NCBI RefSeq assembly: GCF_023074185.1
Contig: NZ_JADPKY010000132.1
Coordinates: 1 to 64,000, forward strand
Source of the DNA: Bradyrhizobium sp. 132
GTDB lineage: Bacteria; Pseudomonadota; Alphaproteobacteria; Rhizobiales; Xanthobacteraceae
Direction of reading: 5' to 3'
Length of the DNA stretch: 64,000 nt
Shown here: positions 8,838 through 16,662 of the stretch, piece after piece
Layout of the letters: each line of letters begins with the position of its first letter
Position numbering within the stretch: the first letter of the stretch is position 1
Notes under the pieces: generated by a model
The model's input: the letters and a program-made list of their open reading frames with translations, nothing else
Databases searched by the model: none
Told to the model about the DNA's origin: nothing
Translations under genes and position numbers: made by a program

Positions 8838-10070
8838 TCAGCCGATCGCGCAGGGCACGCTCAAAAATCCGCGGAACCGCACCCGTCCGCCTCGCACCGG
8901 CTGTCCGCTCACGGCGTAGTTCGGGAAGCGCGCCAAAAAGCGCGAGACCGCGATGGCGCCTTCCAGCCGCGCCAGCGCCATGCCGGCGCATTGATGCGCG
9001 CCGGTGGCGAAGGCGAGATGCCGGTTCGGCGTGCGCGCGACGTCGAATCTCTCGGGGTCCGGAAACTGTGCCGGATCGCGGTTGGCTGCACCGATACACA
9101 GCGTGATCGACGTGCCGGCATCAAGCATGACGCCGCCGAGCTCGACCCGCTCCGTGGTCATGCGGTTGCCGAGTTGGTTAGAGCTTTCGTAGCGCAGCAT
9201 CTCTTCGACCGCAGGCTTGATCAAATCCGGATGGCCGATCAAGCGCTGTTTCTGATCCGGATTCCGGTCGAGCGTCACGAGGCCGTTGCCAATCAGGTTG
9301 GTGGTGGTCTCGTGGCCGGCATTGAGCAGGAAGATGCAATTGTGCAGCAGCTCCTTCTCGGTCAGCCGCTCGCCGTTCTCCTCGCCATTACCTTCTCCCT
9401 GGATCAGTCGCGTCAGCACGTCGCGCTCGGGATTGCCCGGCCTCTCGCGACGGCGCACGACCAGTGTCGAGAGATAGGCGAGAAAGTCCGTCACGGCTTT
9501 ATTGCCGCGGGCAGCCACTTCAGGCGACACCACCGGTTCGAGCGCACCGAGGATCGCCAACGACCAGTCGCGCAGCGGCTCGCGCTCGTCATGGGGAACG
9601 TCGAGCAGATTGCCGATCACCTCGATGGGGATCGATGCGGCGAAGTCCTCGATCAGTTCGCAATCACCTTTGGCGGCGATGGCGTCGAGCAGGCCGTCAA
9701 CCAGCTTGATGATATCAGGCTCCATCCCCGCGATCGCACGCGGTGACAGCGCGCCCATGATCAGGCGCCGTACGCGCGTATGCGCCGGCGGATCGTTGAA
9801 GACGAGACTGGTGGTGTGGTGCTCGTAGAGCGGGGTGTCGCCGTATTTCGGCGCGAACTCACGCTTCTTGTCCGAGCTGAACGATATTGTGTTCTTGTAG
9901 GTCGTGACGAGATCGTCATAGCGGGTCAGGAACACGGTGCCGTTGGGCAGGCGCTTGACCGGTTCGTTCTCCCGCAGTGCACGATAGGTCGGGTAGGGAT
10001 CGGCGTAGAAGTCGGACGTCAGCTTCTCCAGATCGAACTTGGCTGCCAGTTCATTCGCACTTGCGTTCAT
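8838..10070 (-). CDS. Soluble bacterial cytochrome P450
   Basis: A 410-residue class I-type bacterial P450 with no membrane anchor or fused reductase, so it needs separate ferredoxin partners, none of which is next to it. Visible motifs are the I-helix oxygen-binding AGHETT, the K-helix EEMLRYE (ExxR), and the heme loop FATGAHQCAG with the cysteine ligand near residue 361. The first glycine usual in FGxGxHxCxG is alanine here. DPPAHTRVRRL is typical of the CYP105/107-like bacterial group. ATG 10070 gives the normal length; an upstream GTG at 10133 has no ribosome-binding site. It is divergent from the TPP decarboxylase genes, with a 107-base shared promoter region. Substrate unknown. Confidence 0.93.
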   Translation of the reverse strand: MNASANELAAKFDLEKLTSDFYADPYPTYRALRENEPVKRLPNGTVFLTRYDDLVTTYKNTISFSSDKKREFAPKYGDTPLYEHHTTSLVFNDPPAHTRVRRLIMGALSPRAIAGMEPDIIKLVDGLLDAIAAKGDCELIEDFAASIPIEVIGNLLDVPHDEREPLRDWSLAILGALEPVVSPEVAARGNKAVTDFLAYLSTLVVRRRERPGNPERDVLTRLIQGEGNGEENGERLTEKELLHNCIFLLNAGHETTTNLIGNGLVTLDRNPDQKQRLIGHPDLIKPAVEEMLRYESSNQLGNRMTTERVELGGVMLDAGTSITLCIGAANRDPAQFPDPERFDVARTPNRHLAFATGAHQCAGMALARLEGAIAVSRFLARFPNYAVSGQPVRGGRVRFRGFLSVPCAIG

Positions 10071-10177
10071 GCCGCCATACTCGCCGGTTGAGTCCGATAT
10101 GCTGTTTTCGCTCTTTCGAGCGACGCGGGTCACCGTCTACAGTCGTGCCATGATTTGCAAGCCGACCGGACAGGAAA

Positions 10178-10732
10178 ATGCACGCCCGCGCTGACGCTGC
10201 CGACACGGCCGCCGAGTCTAGCACTCATTGGCCCGACGATATTTTCGCGACCTTGCAACGCTTCGGGGTCCGGCAGGTGCCCTACGTGCCCGACGCCGGC
10301 CATTCGAGGCTGATCGAGAGCGTGCTGGCCTCGTCCACGATGCGCGGCATTCCGCTGACGACGGAGGAGGAGGGCGTGGCGCTGCTGGCCGGCGCCTGGA
10401 CCGGCGGACAGCGCGGTGTGTTGCTGATGCAGTCGAGCGGCGTCGGCAATTGCATCAACATGCTGTCGCTGATCCCGATCCTGCGCTTTCCGTTCCTCAC
10501 CCTGGTGACCATGCGCGGCGAATGGGGCGAGTTCAATCCGTGGCAGGTGCCGATGGGATCGACCACGCAGGGCGTATTCGAACTATCAGGCGTCAAGGTG
10601 CTGCGTGCCTCGAACGCGGCCGAGGTGCCGGCCGTATTGGAAGCGGCGGCTGGACAGGCCTACAACGCCCTTACGCCCACCGCTGTCCTGCTGTCGCAGC
10701 GCCTGATCGGCGCCAAGGTCTTCACCAAATGA
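10178..10732 (+). CDS. TPP-dependent decarboxylase, N-terminal (PYR) subunit, sulfopyruvate/phosphonopyruvate decarboxylase type
   Basis: A 184-residue protein matching the pyrimidine-binding half of a thiamine-pyrophosphate enzyme. The TPP-activating glutamate is probably in TTEEEGVALLAGAWTGG. The text then continues in family style (LMQSSGVGNCINMLSLI). It ends with an ATGA overlap into the gene for the second half. The split into two short subunits of about 180 and 195 residues is like sulfopyruvate decarboxylase (ComD/ComE) and some phosphonopyruvate decarboxylases. The actual 2-oxo acid is not known. Confidence 0.82.
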   Translation: MHARADAADTAAESSTHWPDDIFATLQRFGVRQVPYVPDAGHSRLIESVLASSTMRGIPLTTEEEGVALLAGAWTGGQRGVLLMQSSGVGNCINMLSLIPILRFPFLTLVTMRGEWGEFNPWQVPMGSTTQGVFELSGVKVLRASNAAEVPAVLEAAAGQAYNALTPTAVLLSQRLIGAKVFTK

Positions 10733-11319
10733 GCAAGGCCAATCTCCTCGACCGCCGTCAGGTGGTGTCCGCGCTGCTTGCGAACCGCAAGGACGTGGTT
10801 GCGATCGGCGGCCTCGGAGCTTCCACCAACGACATGTGCGCGGCTGGCGACCACGCGCGCAACTTCTATCTCTGGGGCGGCATGGGTGGCGCGGCGATGA
10901 TCGGCCTCGGGATCGCGCTGGCGCAGCCAAAACTGCCGGTGCTCGTCATCACCGGTGACGGCGAGATGCTGATGGGGCTGGGCAGCCTCGCCACCATCGG
11001 CCTGCAGAAGCCGTCCAACCTCTCGATCGCGGTGCTCGACAACGAGGCCTATGGCGAGACCGGCGGCCAGACCAGCCACACCTCGGCCGCCGCCGACCTC
11101 GTCGGCGTCGCCAGGGCCTGCGGCATCGGGGATAGCCGGTCTGTGACAACCATGGCCGAGGTCGAGGCCTTCGCCAAAGCCGTCCACGACGTCTCGGCCG
11201 GACCACGCTTCGCCAACGTGAAAATCGACAGTGCCAATCTGGAGCGAATCTTGCCAAGTCGGGATGGGACTTACATTCTCAACCGGATCCGGGGCGACCT
11301 CGGCTTTCAGCCGATCTAG
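10729..11319 (+). CDS. TPP-dependent decarboxylase, C-terminal (PP) subunit, sulfopyruvate/phosphonopyruvate decarboxylase type
   Basis: A 196-residue protein with the TPP/Mg diphosphate motif GDGEMLMGLGSLATIG, ending about 26 residues later at LDNEAYGETGG. This is the second half of the enzyme begun at 10178, and the ATG overlaps that gene's TGA (ATGA). The assembled enzyme should decarboxylate a 2-oxo acid such as sulfopyruvate or phosphonopyruvate. No sulfonate or phosphonate biosynthesis genes are adjacent, so the substrate may be different. An open frame runs upstream to 10228 but only as a shadow of the first subunit. Confidence 0.82.
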   Translation: MSKANLLDRRQVVSALLANRKDVVAIGGLGASTNDMCAAGDHARNFYLWGGMGGAAMIGLGIALAQPKLPVLVITGDGEMLMGLGSLATIGLQKPSNLSIAVLDNEAYGETGGQTSHTSAAADLVGVARACGIGDSRSVTTMAEVEAFAKAVHDVSAGPRFANVKIDSANLERILPSRDGTYILNRIRGDLGFQPI

Positions 11320-11433
11320 GCTGGCTTCCCCAGCGGCCCCGTCCTGCGCAGGGACGATGTAAGCAAGATCAATTTCCACTGAAATTACAACGCATTTAGG
11401 TTGCGTTGCAGCATAGTGCTTGACTTTTACGTG

Positions 11434-11451
11434 GGTGAGTGCTTACTCACC
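11434..11451. promoter_or_regulatory. Operator-like palindrome overlapping the promoter of the TetR/RND genes
   Basis: A perfect inverted repeat, GGTGAGT-gctt-ACTCACC, lies just before the TetR start at 11455. A -35-like TTGACT stands at 11420-11425, so the palindrome covers the expected -10 region (TTACTC at 11443-11448, 17 bases on). This is the classic arrangement for a TetR-family repressor blocking its own promoter. The site is seen; the regulation is inferred. Confidence 0.65.
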
Positions 11452-11454
11452 AGC

Positions 11455-12156
11455 ATGAGCTCATTGCGTATGACGAGCGACCTGAGGCGTCAATTGATCC
11501 TCGGCGCCGCAAAGCGTTGCTTTGCCCGACACGGCTATATCGGCACCACGACCAAGAGCGTGGCGGCCGCCGCTGCCATTTCCGAGGCGCTGCTGTTCAA
11601 GCATTTCCCGTCCAAGGCCGCGCTGTACGCCGAAATTCTCAGCGACGAATGCGAGGCTGACCCGGCGCTCATGGAGCTGCTCGAACGGGAGCCCTCGACC
11701 GTCACCCTGGTCGAAGTGATCCGCGGCATGGTCGGACATTTCCTTCACATCGCCGACGGGCCCGACCGCGAAGAAGCCCAGCGCCTGCGACTGATGGCCA
11801 CGAGTCATTTGGATGACGGCGAATTCGCCCGTTTGCTGTATGCCAAGATCGAAACGCTGATCGGGGCGGTCTTCGTCGCCTCGCTCAAGCGTGCGGTTGC
11901 CGCCGGAGACGCGCGGCCATACAACGGCGAACCGCTCAACCTGTTCTGGTTTGCGCATCACACGGCGATGACGGCTGCGCTGACCAGGCTGCCGGCCACG
12001 CCGTGTCTCGCTTATGGCAAGGCGAACGACCTCGAGCGGCAGCTCTGTGAGTTTCTCCTGAGAGGTATCGGACTTAACGACGCCGCAATTGCGTCGCATT
12101 TGGGCCGCGATCAGGCCGCGGATGCGGGCAAAACGGCGATTGCAGAAAGCGCATGA
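11455..12156 (+). CDS. TetR/AcrR family repressor of the adjacent RND efflux pump
   Basis: A 233-residue regulator. Residues about 10-60 form the DNA-binding domain (LILGAAKRCFARHG, then TTTKSVAAAAAISEALLFKHF). The rest is a helical ligand domain with FWFAHHTAMTAALTR. It is followed within one base by the membrane fusion gene of an RND pump, a standard layout for AcrR/MexZ-like repressors of drug efflux. ATG 11455 has no clear ribosome-binding site and falls about where transcription should begin if TTGACT at 11420 is the -35 box. The message may therefore be leaderless, or the start may be ATG 11470. Confidence 0.9.
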   Translation: MSSLRMTSDLRRQLILGAAKRCFARHGYIGTTTKSVAAAAAISEALLFKHFPSKAALYAEILSDECEADPALMELLEREPSTVTLVEVIRGMVGHFLHIADGPDREEAQRLRLMATSHLDDGEFARLLYAKIETLIGAVFVASLKRAVAAGDARPYNGEPLNLFWFAHHTAMTAALTRLPATPCLAYGKANDLERQLCEFLLRGIGLNDAAIASHLGRDQAADAGKTAIAESA

Positions 12157-12157
12157 C

Positions 12158-13351
12158 ATGAACATCGTAACCGAACACAAGATTTCGGGCGAACCGATCG
12201 ACACCAAGGCTCCCAAGCGTCCGGTCCGGCCGGTGCTCTGGTTCGTTATCGTCGGAACGCTTCTGGGCGTGCTGGTCGGTGGCCTCGTCTGGTTCAATTA
12301 TTTCCGCGGCCAGATGATCAAGCAGTTCTTCGCCAACAACAAGCCGCCGCCGGTCGCGGTCAGCGCCGCCGAGGCGAAGTCCGAGGTGGTGCCGAACCTG
12401 TTGACCGCGGTCGGTGGTCTCGCCGCCGTGCACCAGGTCGATGTCAGCGCCGACGTCAACGGCCGCGTCACCGAGATCAAGTTCGAGCCGGGCACGCATG
12501 TCGAGGCCGGCACGCCGCTGGTGCAATTGTTCGACGCGGCCGAGCAGGGCGATCTCGCGAGCTTCAAGGCGCAGGCAACCGTCGCGCAGCTGTCGCTCGA
12601 CCGCGCCAAGCAACTGGCGTCGCGCCAGTTCGGTCCGCAGGCGACCGTTGATCAGGCGCAGGCTGCCTACGACCAGGCAATGGCCGGAATTGCCAAGACC
12701 GAGGCATTGATTTCGCAGAAGCTGGTGCGTGCACCGTTCTCCGGCGATCTCGGCGTCCGCAAGGTCGAGGTCGGCCAGTATCTGACAGCCGGCACGGCGA
12801 TCGTTTCGCTGACCGATCTGTCGGAGCTGTGGGCCAACTTCACGGTGACGGAAAAGGACTCGGGCAACCTCAAGGTCGGTCAGCCGGTTCGGCTGAAGGT
12901 CGACGCCTATCCGGGCCGCACCTTCGACGCCAAGATCACCACGATCGAGCCGCAGATCTCGACCGACACCCGCAACATCCGCGTGCAGGCGACCATCTCC
13001 AATCCGGAGAAGATCCTGAAGCCCGGCATGTTCGTGACCACCACTGTGGTGCTGCCGGACAAGCCGGCCGTGGTCACCGTGCCGGAGACGGCGGTCGACT
13101 ACACGCTGTACGGCGACTCGGTGTTCGTGATCACCGAGAAGAAGGAAGAGGACGGCAAGACCAGCCTGAGCGCGGTGCGCACTTTCGTGCAGACCGGCAA
13201 CCGGGTCGAAGGCCGCGTCGAAATCGTCAAGGGCGTGAAGCCGGGCGACAAGGTCGTCGCCGTCGGCCAGCTCAAGCTGCAATCGGGCGCGGCGGTGTCG
13301 ATTTCGACCGACCCGGCTCCGCAGATCCCGGCGCAGCCGCCGCGATACTGA
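12158..13351 (+). CDS. RND efflux pump periplasmic adaptor (membrane fusion protein)
   Basis: A 397-residue HlyD/AcrA-type adaptor. An N-terminal membrane segment (about residues 27-50, VLWFVIVGTLLGVLVGGLVW) anchors it. The lipoyl domain is split as VSADVNGRVTEIKFEPGTHV and KLVRAPFSGDLGVRKVEVG around a helical hairpin, followed by a beta-barrel domain (ALWANFTVTEKD-like, seen as LWANFTVTEKDSG). It links the inner-membrane RND pump to an outer-membrane channel, which is not encoded here. The start is one base after the TetR stop. Related to the MexH/MdtA group. Confidence 0.92.
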   Translation: MNIVTEHKISGEPIDTKAPKRPVRPVLWFVIVGTLLGVLVGGLVWFNYFRGQMIKQFFANNKPPPVAVSAAEAKSEVVPNLLTAVGGLAAVHQVDVSADVNGRVTEIKFEPGTHVEAGTPLVQLFDAAEQGDLASFKAQATVAQLSLDRAKQLASRQFGPQATVDQAQAAYDQAMAGIAKTEALISQKLVRAPFSGDLGVRKVEVGQYLTAGTAIVSLTDLSELWANFTVTEKDSGNLKVGQPVRLKVDAYPGRTFDAKITTIEPQISTDTRNIRVQATISNPEKILKPGMFVTTTVVLPDKPAVVTVPETAVDYTLYGDSVFVITEKKEEDGKTSLSAVRTFVQTGNRVEGRVEIVKGVKPGDKVVAVGQLKLQSGAAVSISTDPAPQIPAQPPRY

Positions 13352-13427
13352 CATCGCACACGTCGCAGCATGATCCGGCCCGGCCGGGTCATGCGCTTTG
13401 CAAGTCAACGAAATCGAGATCGCCGCG

Positions 13428-16400
13428 ATGCGCTTTACTGATATTTTCATCAAACGGCCGGTCCTGTCGATCGTCGTCAGCCTGCTGATCCTGCTGATCG
13501 GCCTGCGCGCGGCAACGACGCTGCCGATCCGGCAATATCCGAAGCTGTCGAACACGGTCATCAACATCACGACCGTCTATCCGGGCGCGTCCGCGGACCT
13601 GATCCAGGGCTTCATTACGACGCCGATCGAGCAGGCGGTCGCTTCCGCCGAAGGTGTCGATTACATCACCTCGTCCTCGGTACTCGGCACCTCGACGATC
13701 CAGGTCTACATCAAGCTGAATTTCGATCCGAACCAGGCGCTGACCGAGGTTCTGGCCAAGACCAACTCGGTCAAATACCTGATCCCGAAGGAATCCAACG
13801 ATCCGATCGTCACCAAGACCACGGGCCAGACCACGGCCGTGATGTATCTCGGATTCTCGTCCGAAGAGCTGTCGGGCTCGGCGATATCAGACTATCTGAC
13901 GCGCGTTGTGCAACCGGTGCTGTCGACCGTCGACGGCGTGGCCTCCGCCGACATTCTCGGTGGTCAGACCTTTGCAATGCGGCTGTGGCTTGATCCCCTG
14001 AAGATGGCGGGCCGCAACGTGTCGCCTGCGGATGTCGCGGCCGCGATCACCGCCAACAACTTCCAGTCCGCGGCGGGGCAGACCAAGGGCTATCTGATTG
14101 TCTCAAACGTATCGACGAATACGGGCCTGACCGACGTCAACCAGTTCAAGAAGATGATCGTCAAGGCCAAGGACGGCGGCTTCGTGCGGATGGAGGACAT
14201 CGCCACCGTCGAGCTTGCGGCCCAAAGCACCGACGCGAGCGTTGCCTTCAACGGCGAGCACGCGATCTTTATCGGTGTGCAGGCAACGCCGCAGGGCAAC
14301 CCGCTGACCCTGGTCAAGGGCGTGCGGGCGCTGTTCCCTGAGCTGGAGCGCAATCTGCCGCCGTCGATGAAGATGAAGGTCGCCTACGATTCGACCAAGT
14401 TCATCCAATCTTCGATCGACGAGGTGGAGAAGACGCTGGGCGAGGCCGTAATCATCGTGATCGTGGTGATCTTCCTGTTCCTGGCCTCGTTCCGCTCGGT
14501 CATCATTCCCGTCGTCACCATCCCGCTGTCGATGATCGGCGTCTGCACGCTGATGCTGGCGCTCGGGTTCAGCTTCAATTTGCTGACGCTGCTTGCGATG
14601 GTGCTCGCGATCGGCCTCGTGGTCGACGACGCCATCGTGGTGGTGGAGAACATCCATCGCCATCTGGAGGAGGGGAAAACGCCGGTGCAGGCGTCGCTGG
14701 AAGGCGCGCGCGAAATCGTCGGTCCCATCATCTCGATGACCATCACGCTCGCGGCCGTGTACGCGCCGATCGGTTTCCTTGGCGGCCTGACCGGCTCGCT
14801 GTTCCGCGAATTCGCCTTCACGCTTGCGGGCTCGGTGATCGTGTCCGGCGTGATCGCGCTGACGCTGTCGCCGATGATGTGCTCGGTGCTTCTGAAGAAC
14901 ACCGAAGAGGGCCGCTTCGCCAAGTTGGTCAACAAGGTGTTTGGCGCGCTGACGCGGTGGTACGGACGCAGGCTCGATCGCTCGCTCGACTACAAGGCCA
15001 TCACCGGCCTGTTTGCGGTGACCATCCTCGGGCTGGTCGGCTTCCTCTACATGCACACGTCGAAGGAGCTGGCGCCCGAGGAAGACCAGGGCATCGTGTT
15101 CGCGGTGACCAAGGCGCCGAAATACGCCAACATCGACTACGTCGACTTTTACGGCGAGAAGCTCGACAAGGAATTCCAGAAGTTCCCCGAGACCGATCTT
15201 CGCTTCGTGCTGAACGGCATCAACGGCCCGCAGGGCGGTATCGCCGGCATGCTGCTGAAGCCGTGGGAGGAGCGCAAGCGCTCGTCGATCCAGCTGAAGT
15301 CGCTGGTGCAGGCCGAGCTTTCCAAGATCGAGGGCGTGCAGGCGTTCGCGTTCAACCTGCCGCCGCTCCCGGGCGGCCCGGGCGGCCTGCCGGTGCAGAT
15401 GGTCATCAACTCCACCGCCAGTTTCCAGACTGTCTATGAACAGATGGAGAAGTTGAAGGCTGCCGCCCGCAAGAGCGGAATGTTCATCGTCTCCGACAGC
15501 GACCTTGCCTACAACCAGCCGAACGTGAAGGTGACGATCAACCGCACCAAGGCGCAGGATCTCGGCGTCAACATGCAGAACCTCGGCAGCACGCTCGCGG
15601 TGCTGCTCGGCGGCAACTACATCAACCGCTTCAATCTCGAGGGCCGTTCCTATCAGGTCATCCCGCAGGTGCCGCGCGGCCAGCGGCTCTCGCCGGAATC
15701 GCTCGCCGGCTACTACGTCACAACCAACACCGGCCAGCAGCTTCCGCTCTCGACGGTGGTATCGATCGAGACCAAGACCGAGCCGAATTCGCTGACACAT
15801 TACAATCAGCTCAATTCGGCGACCTTCTCGGCGGTGCCGATGCCCGGCGTGACCGTCGGTGCGGCGGTCGACTTCCTCGAGAGCGAAGCCAAAAACCTGC
15901 CGCAAGGTTTCAGCCATGATTATCTAGCTGACAGCAGGCAATATGTGCAGGAAGGCAACCAGCTCGCGGTCACCTTCGGCTTCGCGCTGATTATCATCTT
16001 CCTGGTGCTGGCGGCGCAGTTCGAGAGCTTGCGAGATCCGCTGGTCATCATGATCTCGGTCCCGATGGCGATCGTCGGCGCACTGATCCCGCTGTTCTTC
16101 GGCGTGGCGACCATGAACATCTACACCCAGGTCGGACTGCTGACTTTGGTGGGCCTGATCACCAAGCACGGCATCCTGATGGTCGAGTTCGCCAACGAGC
16201 TCCAGATCAACGAGCGGCTCGATCGCCGCTCAGCCATCGAAATGTCGGCCCGCATCCGTCTCAGGCCGATCCTGATGACCACGGCCGCGATGGTGACGGG
16301 CCTGATCCCGCTCCTGACCGCGACCGGCGCGGGCGCGGCCAGCCGCTTCTCGATCGGTCTGGTGGTCGTCGCCGGCATGTCGATCGGCACGCTGTTCACG

Positions 16401-16523
16401 TTGTTCGTGCTGCCCGCGGTTTACGTGGTGCTGGCGACCGACCATCGCGCGGCGGCCGATTCCGAGCGGAACAAGCAGGTCAACGATCTCGACCTCGGCT
16501 CCAAGGCGCTGCGGCCAACCTGA
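13428..16523 (+). CDS. RND multidrug efflux transporter (HAE1 type)
   Basis: A 1031-residue inner-membrane proton-driven exporter of the AcrB/MexF class. It starts MRFTDIFIKRPVLSIVVSLL, the usual first transmembrane segment. Proton relay aspartates are in transmembrane segment 4 (GLVVDDAIVVVENI), and the repeat has its counterpart near FQSLRDPLVI-like text (FESLRDPLVIMISVPMAI). Two large periplasmic loops are present, so the length is normal. I chose ATG 13428 over 13398 because the protein then starts at the conserved position. No TolC-like gene follows; a strong terminator at 16546 ends the operon. Confidence 0.94.
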   Translation: MRFTDIFIKRPVLSIVVSLLILLIGLRAATTLPIRQYPKLSNTVINITTVYPGASADLIQGFITTPIEQAVASAEGVDYITSSSVLGTSTIQVYIKLNFDPNQALTEVLAKTNSVKYLIPKESNDPIVTKTTGQTTAVMYLGFSSEELSGSAISDYLTRVVQPVLSTVDGVASADILGGQTFAMRLWLDPLKMAGRNVSPADVAAAITANNFQSAAGQTKGYLIVSNVSTNTGLTDVNQFKKMIVKAKDGGFVRMEDIATVELAAQSTDASVAFNGEHAIFIGVQATPQGNPLTLVKGVRALFPELERNLPPSMKMKVAYDSTKFIQSSIDEVEKTLGEAVIIVIVVIFLFLASFRSVIIPVVTIPLSMIGVCTLMLALGFSFNLLTLLAMVLAIGLVVDDAIVVVENIHRHLEEGKTPVQASLEGAREIVGPIISMTITLAAVYAPIGFLGGLTGSLFREFAFTLAGSVIVSGVIALTLSPMMCSVLLKNTEEGRFAKLVNKVFGALTRWYGRRLDRSLDYKAITGLFAVTILGLVGFLYMHTSKELAPEEDQGIVFAVTKAPKYANIDYVDFYGEKLDKEFQKFPETDLRFVLNGINGPQGGIAGMLLKPWEERKRSSIQLKSLVQAELSKIEGVQAFAFNLPPLPGGPGGLPVQMVINSTASFQTVYEQMEKLKAAARKSGMFIVSDSDLAYNQPNVKVTINRTKAQDLGVNMQNLGSTLAVLLGGNYINRFNLEGRSYQVIPQVPRGQRLSPESLAGYYVTTNTGQQLPLSTVVSIETKTEPNSLTHYNQLNSATFSAVPMPGVTVGAAVDFLESEAKNLPQGFSHDYLADSRQYVQEGNQLAVTFGFALIIIFLVLAAQFESLRDPLVIMISVPMAIVGALIPLFFGVATMNIYTQVGLLTLVGLITKHGILMVEFANELQINERLDRRSAIEMSARIRLRPILMTTAAMVTGLIPLLTATGAGAASRFSIGLVVVAGMSIGTLFTLFVLPAVYVVLATDHRAAADSERNKQVNDLDLGSKALRPT

Positions 16524-16545
16524 AGACGCAGGTAAGCTAACCCGA

Positions 16546-16578
16546 GGGCGGCAGCGGCATTCCGCTGCCGCCCTTTTC
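16546..16578 (+). terminator. Rho-independent terminator after the RND operon
   Basis: A perfect 12-bp stem, GGGCGGCAGCGG and CCGCTGCCGCCC, with a four-base loop is followed by TTTTCTATTT. It lies 22 bases after the stop of the RND transporter gene and 84 bases before the histidine kinase start, so it separates the two operons. Confidence 0.92.
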
Positions 16579-16662
16579 TATTTGCCCCGGGGGTCCGATT
16601 GCCATCAGGCTTTCCCGCGTTCGCGAGAGACAAGGTCCGGTCTTCTTGCTAGGTTCGGCGGG

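Noticed and set aside
10228..10728. Upstream extension of the TPP decarboxylase second subunit
   Set aside because: It is an out-of-frame shadow of the first subunit; the second subunit starts at ATG 10729 with an ATGA overlap.
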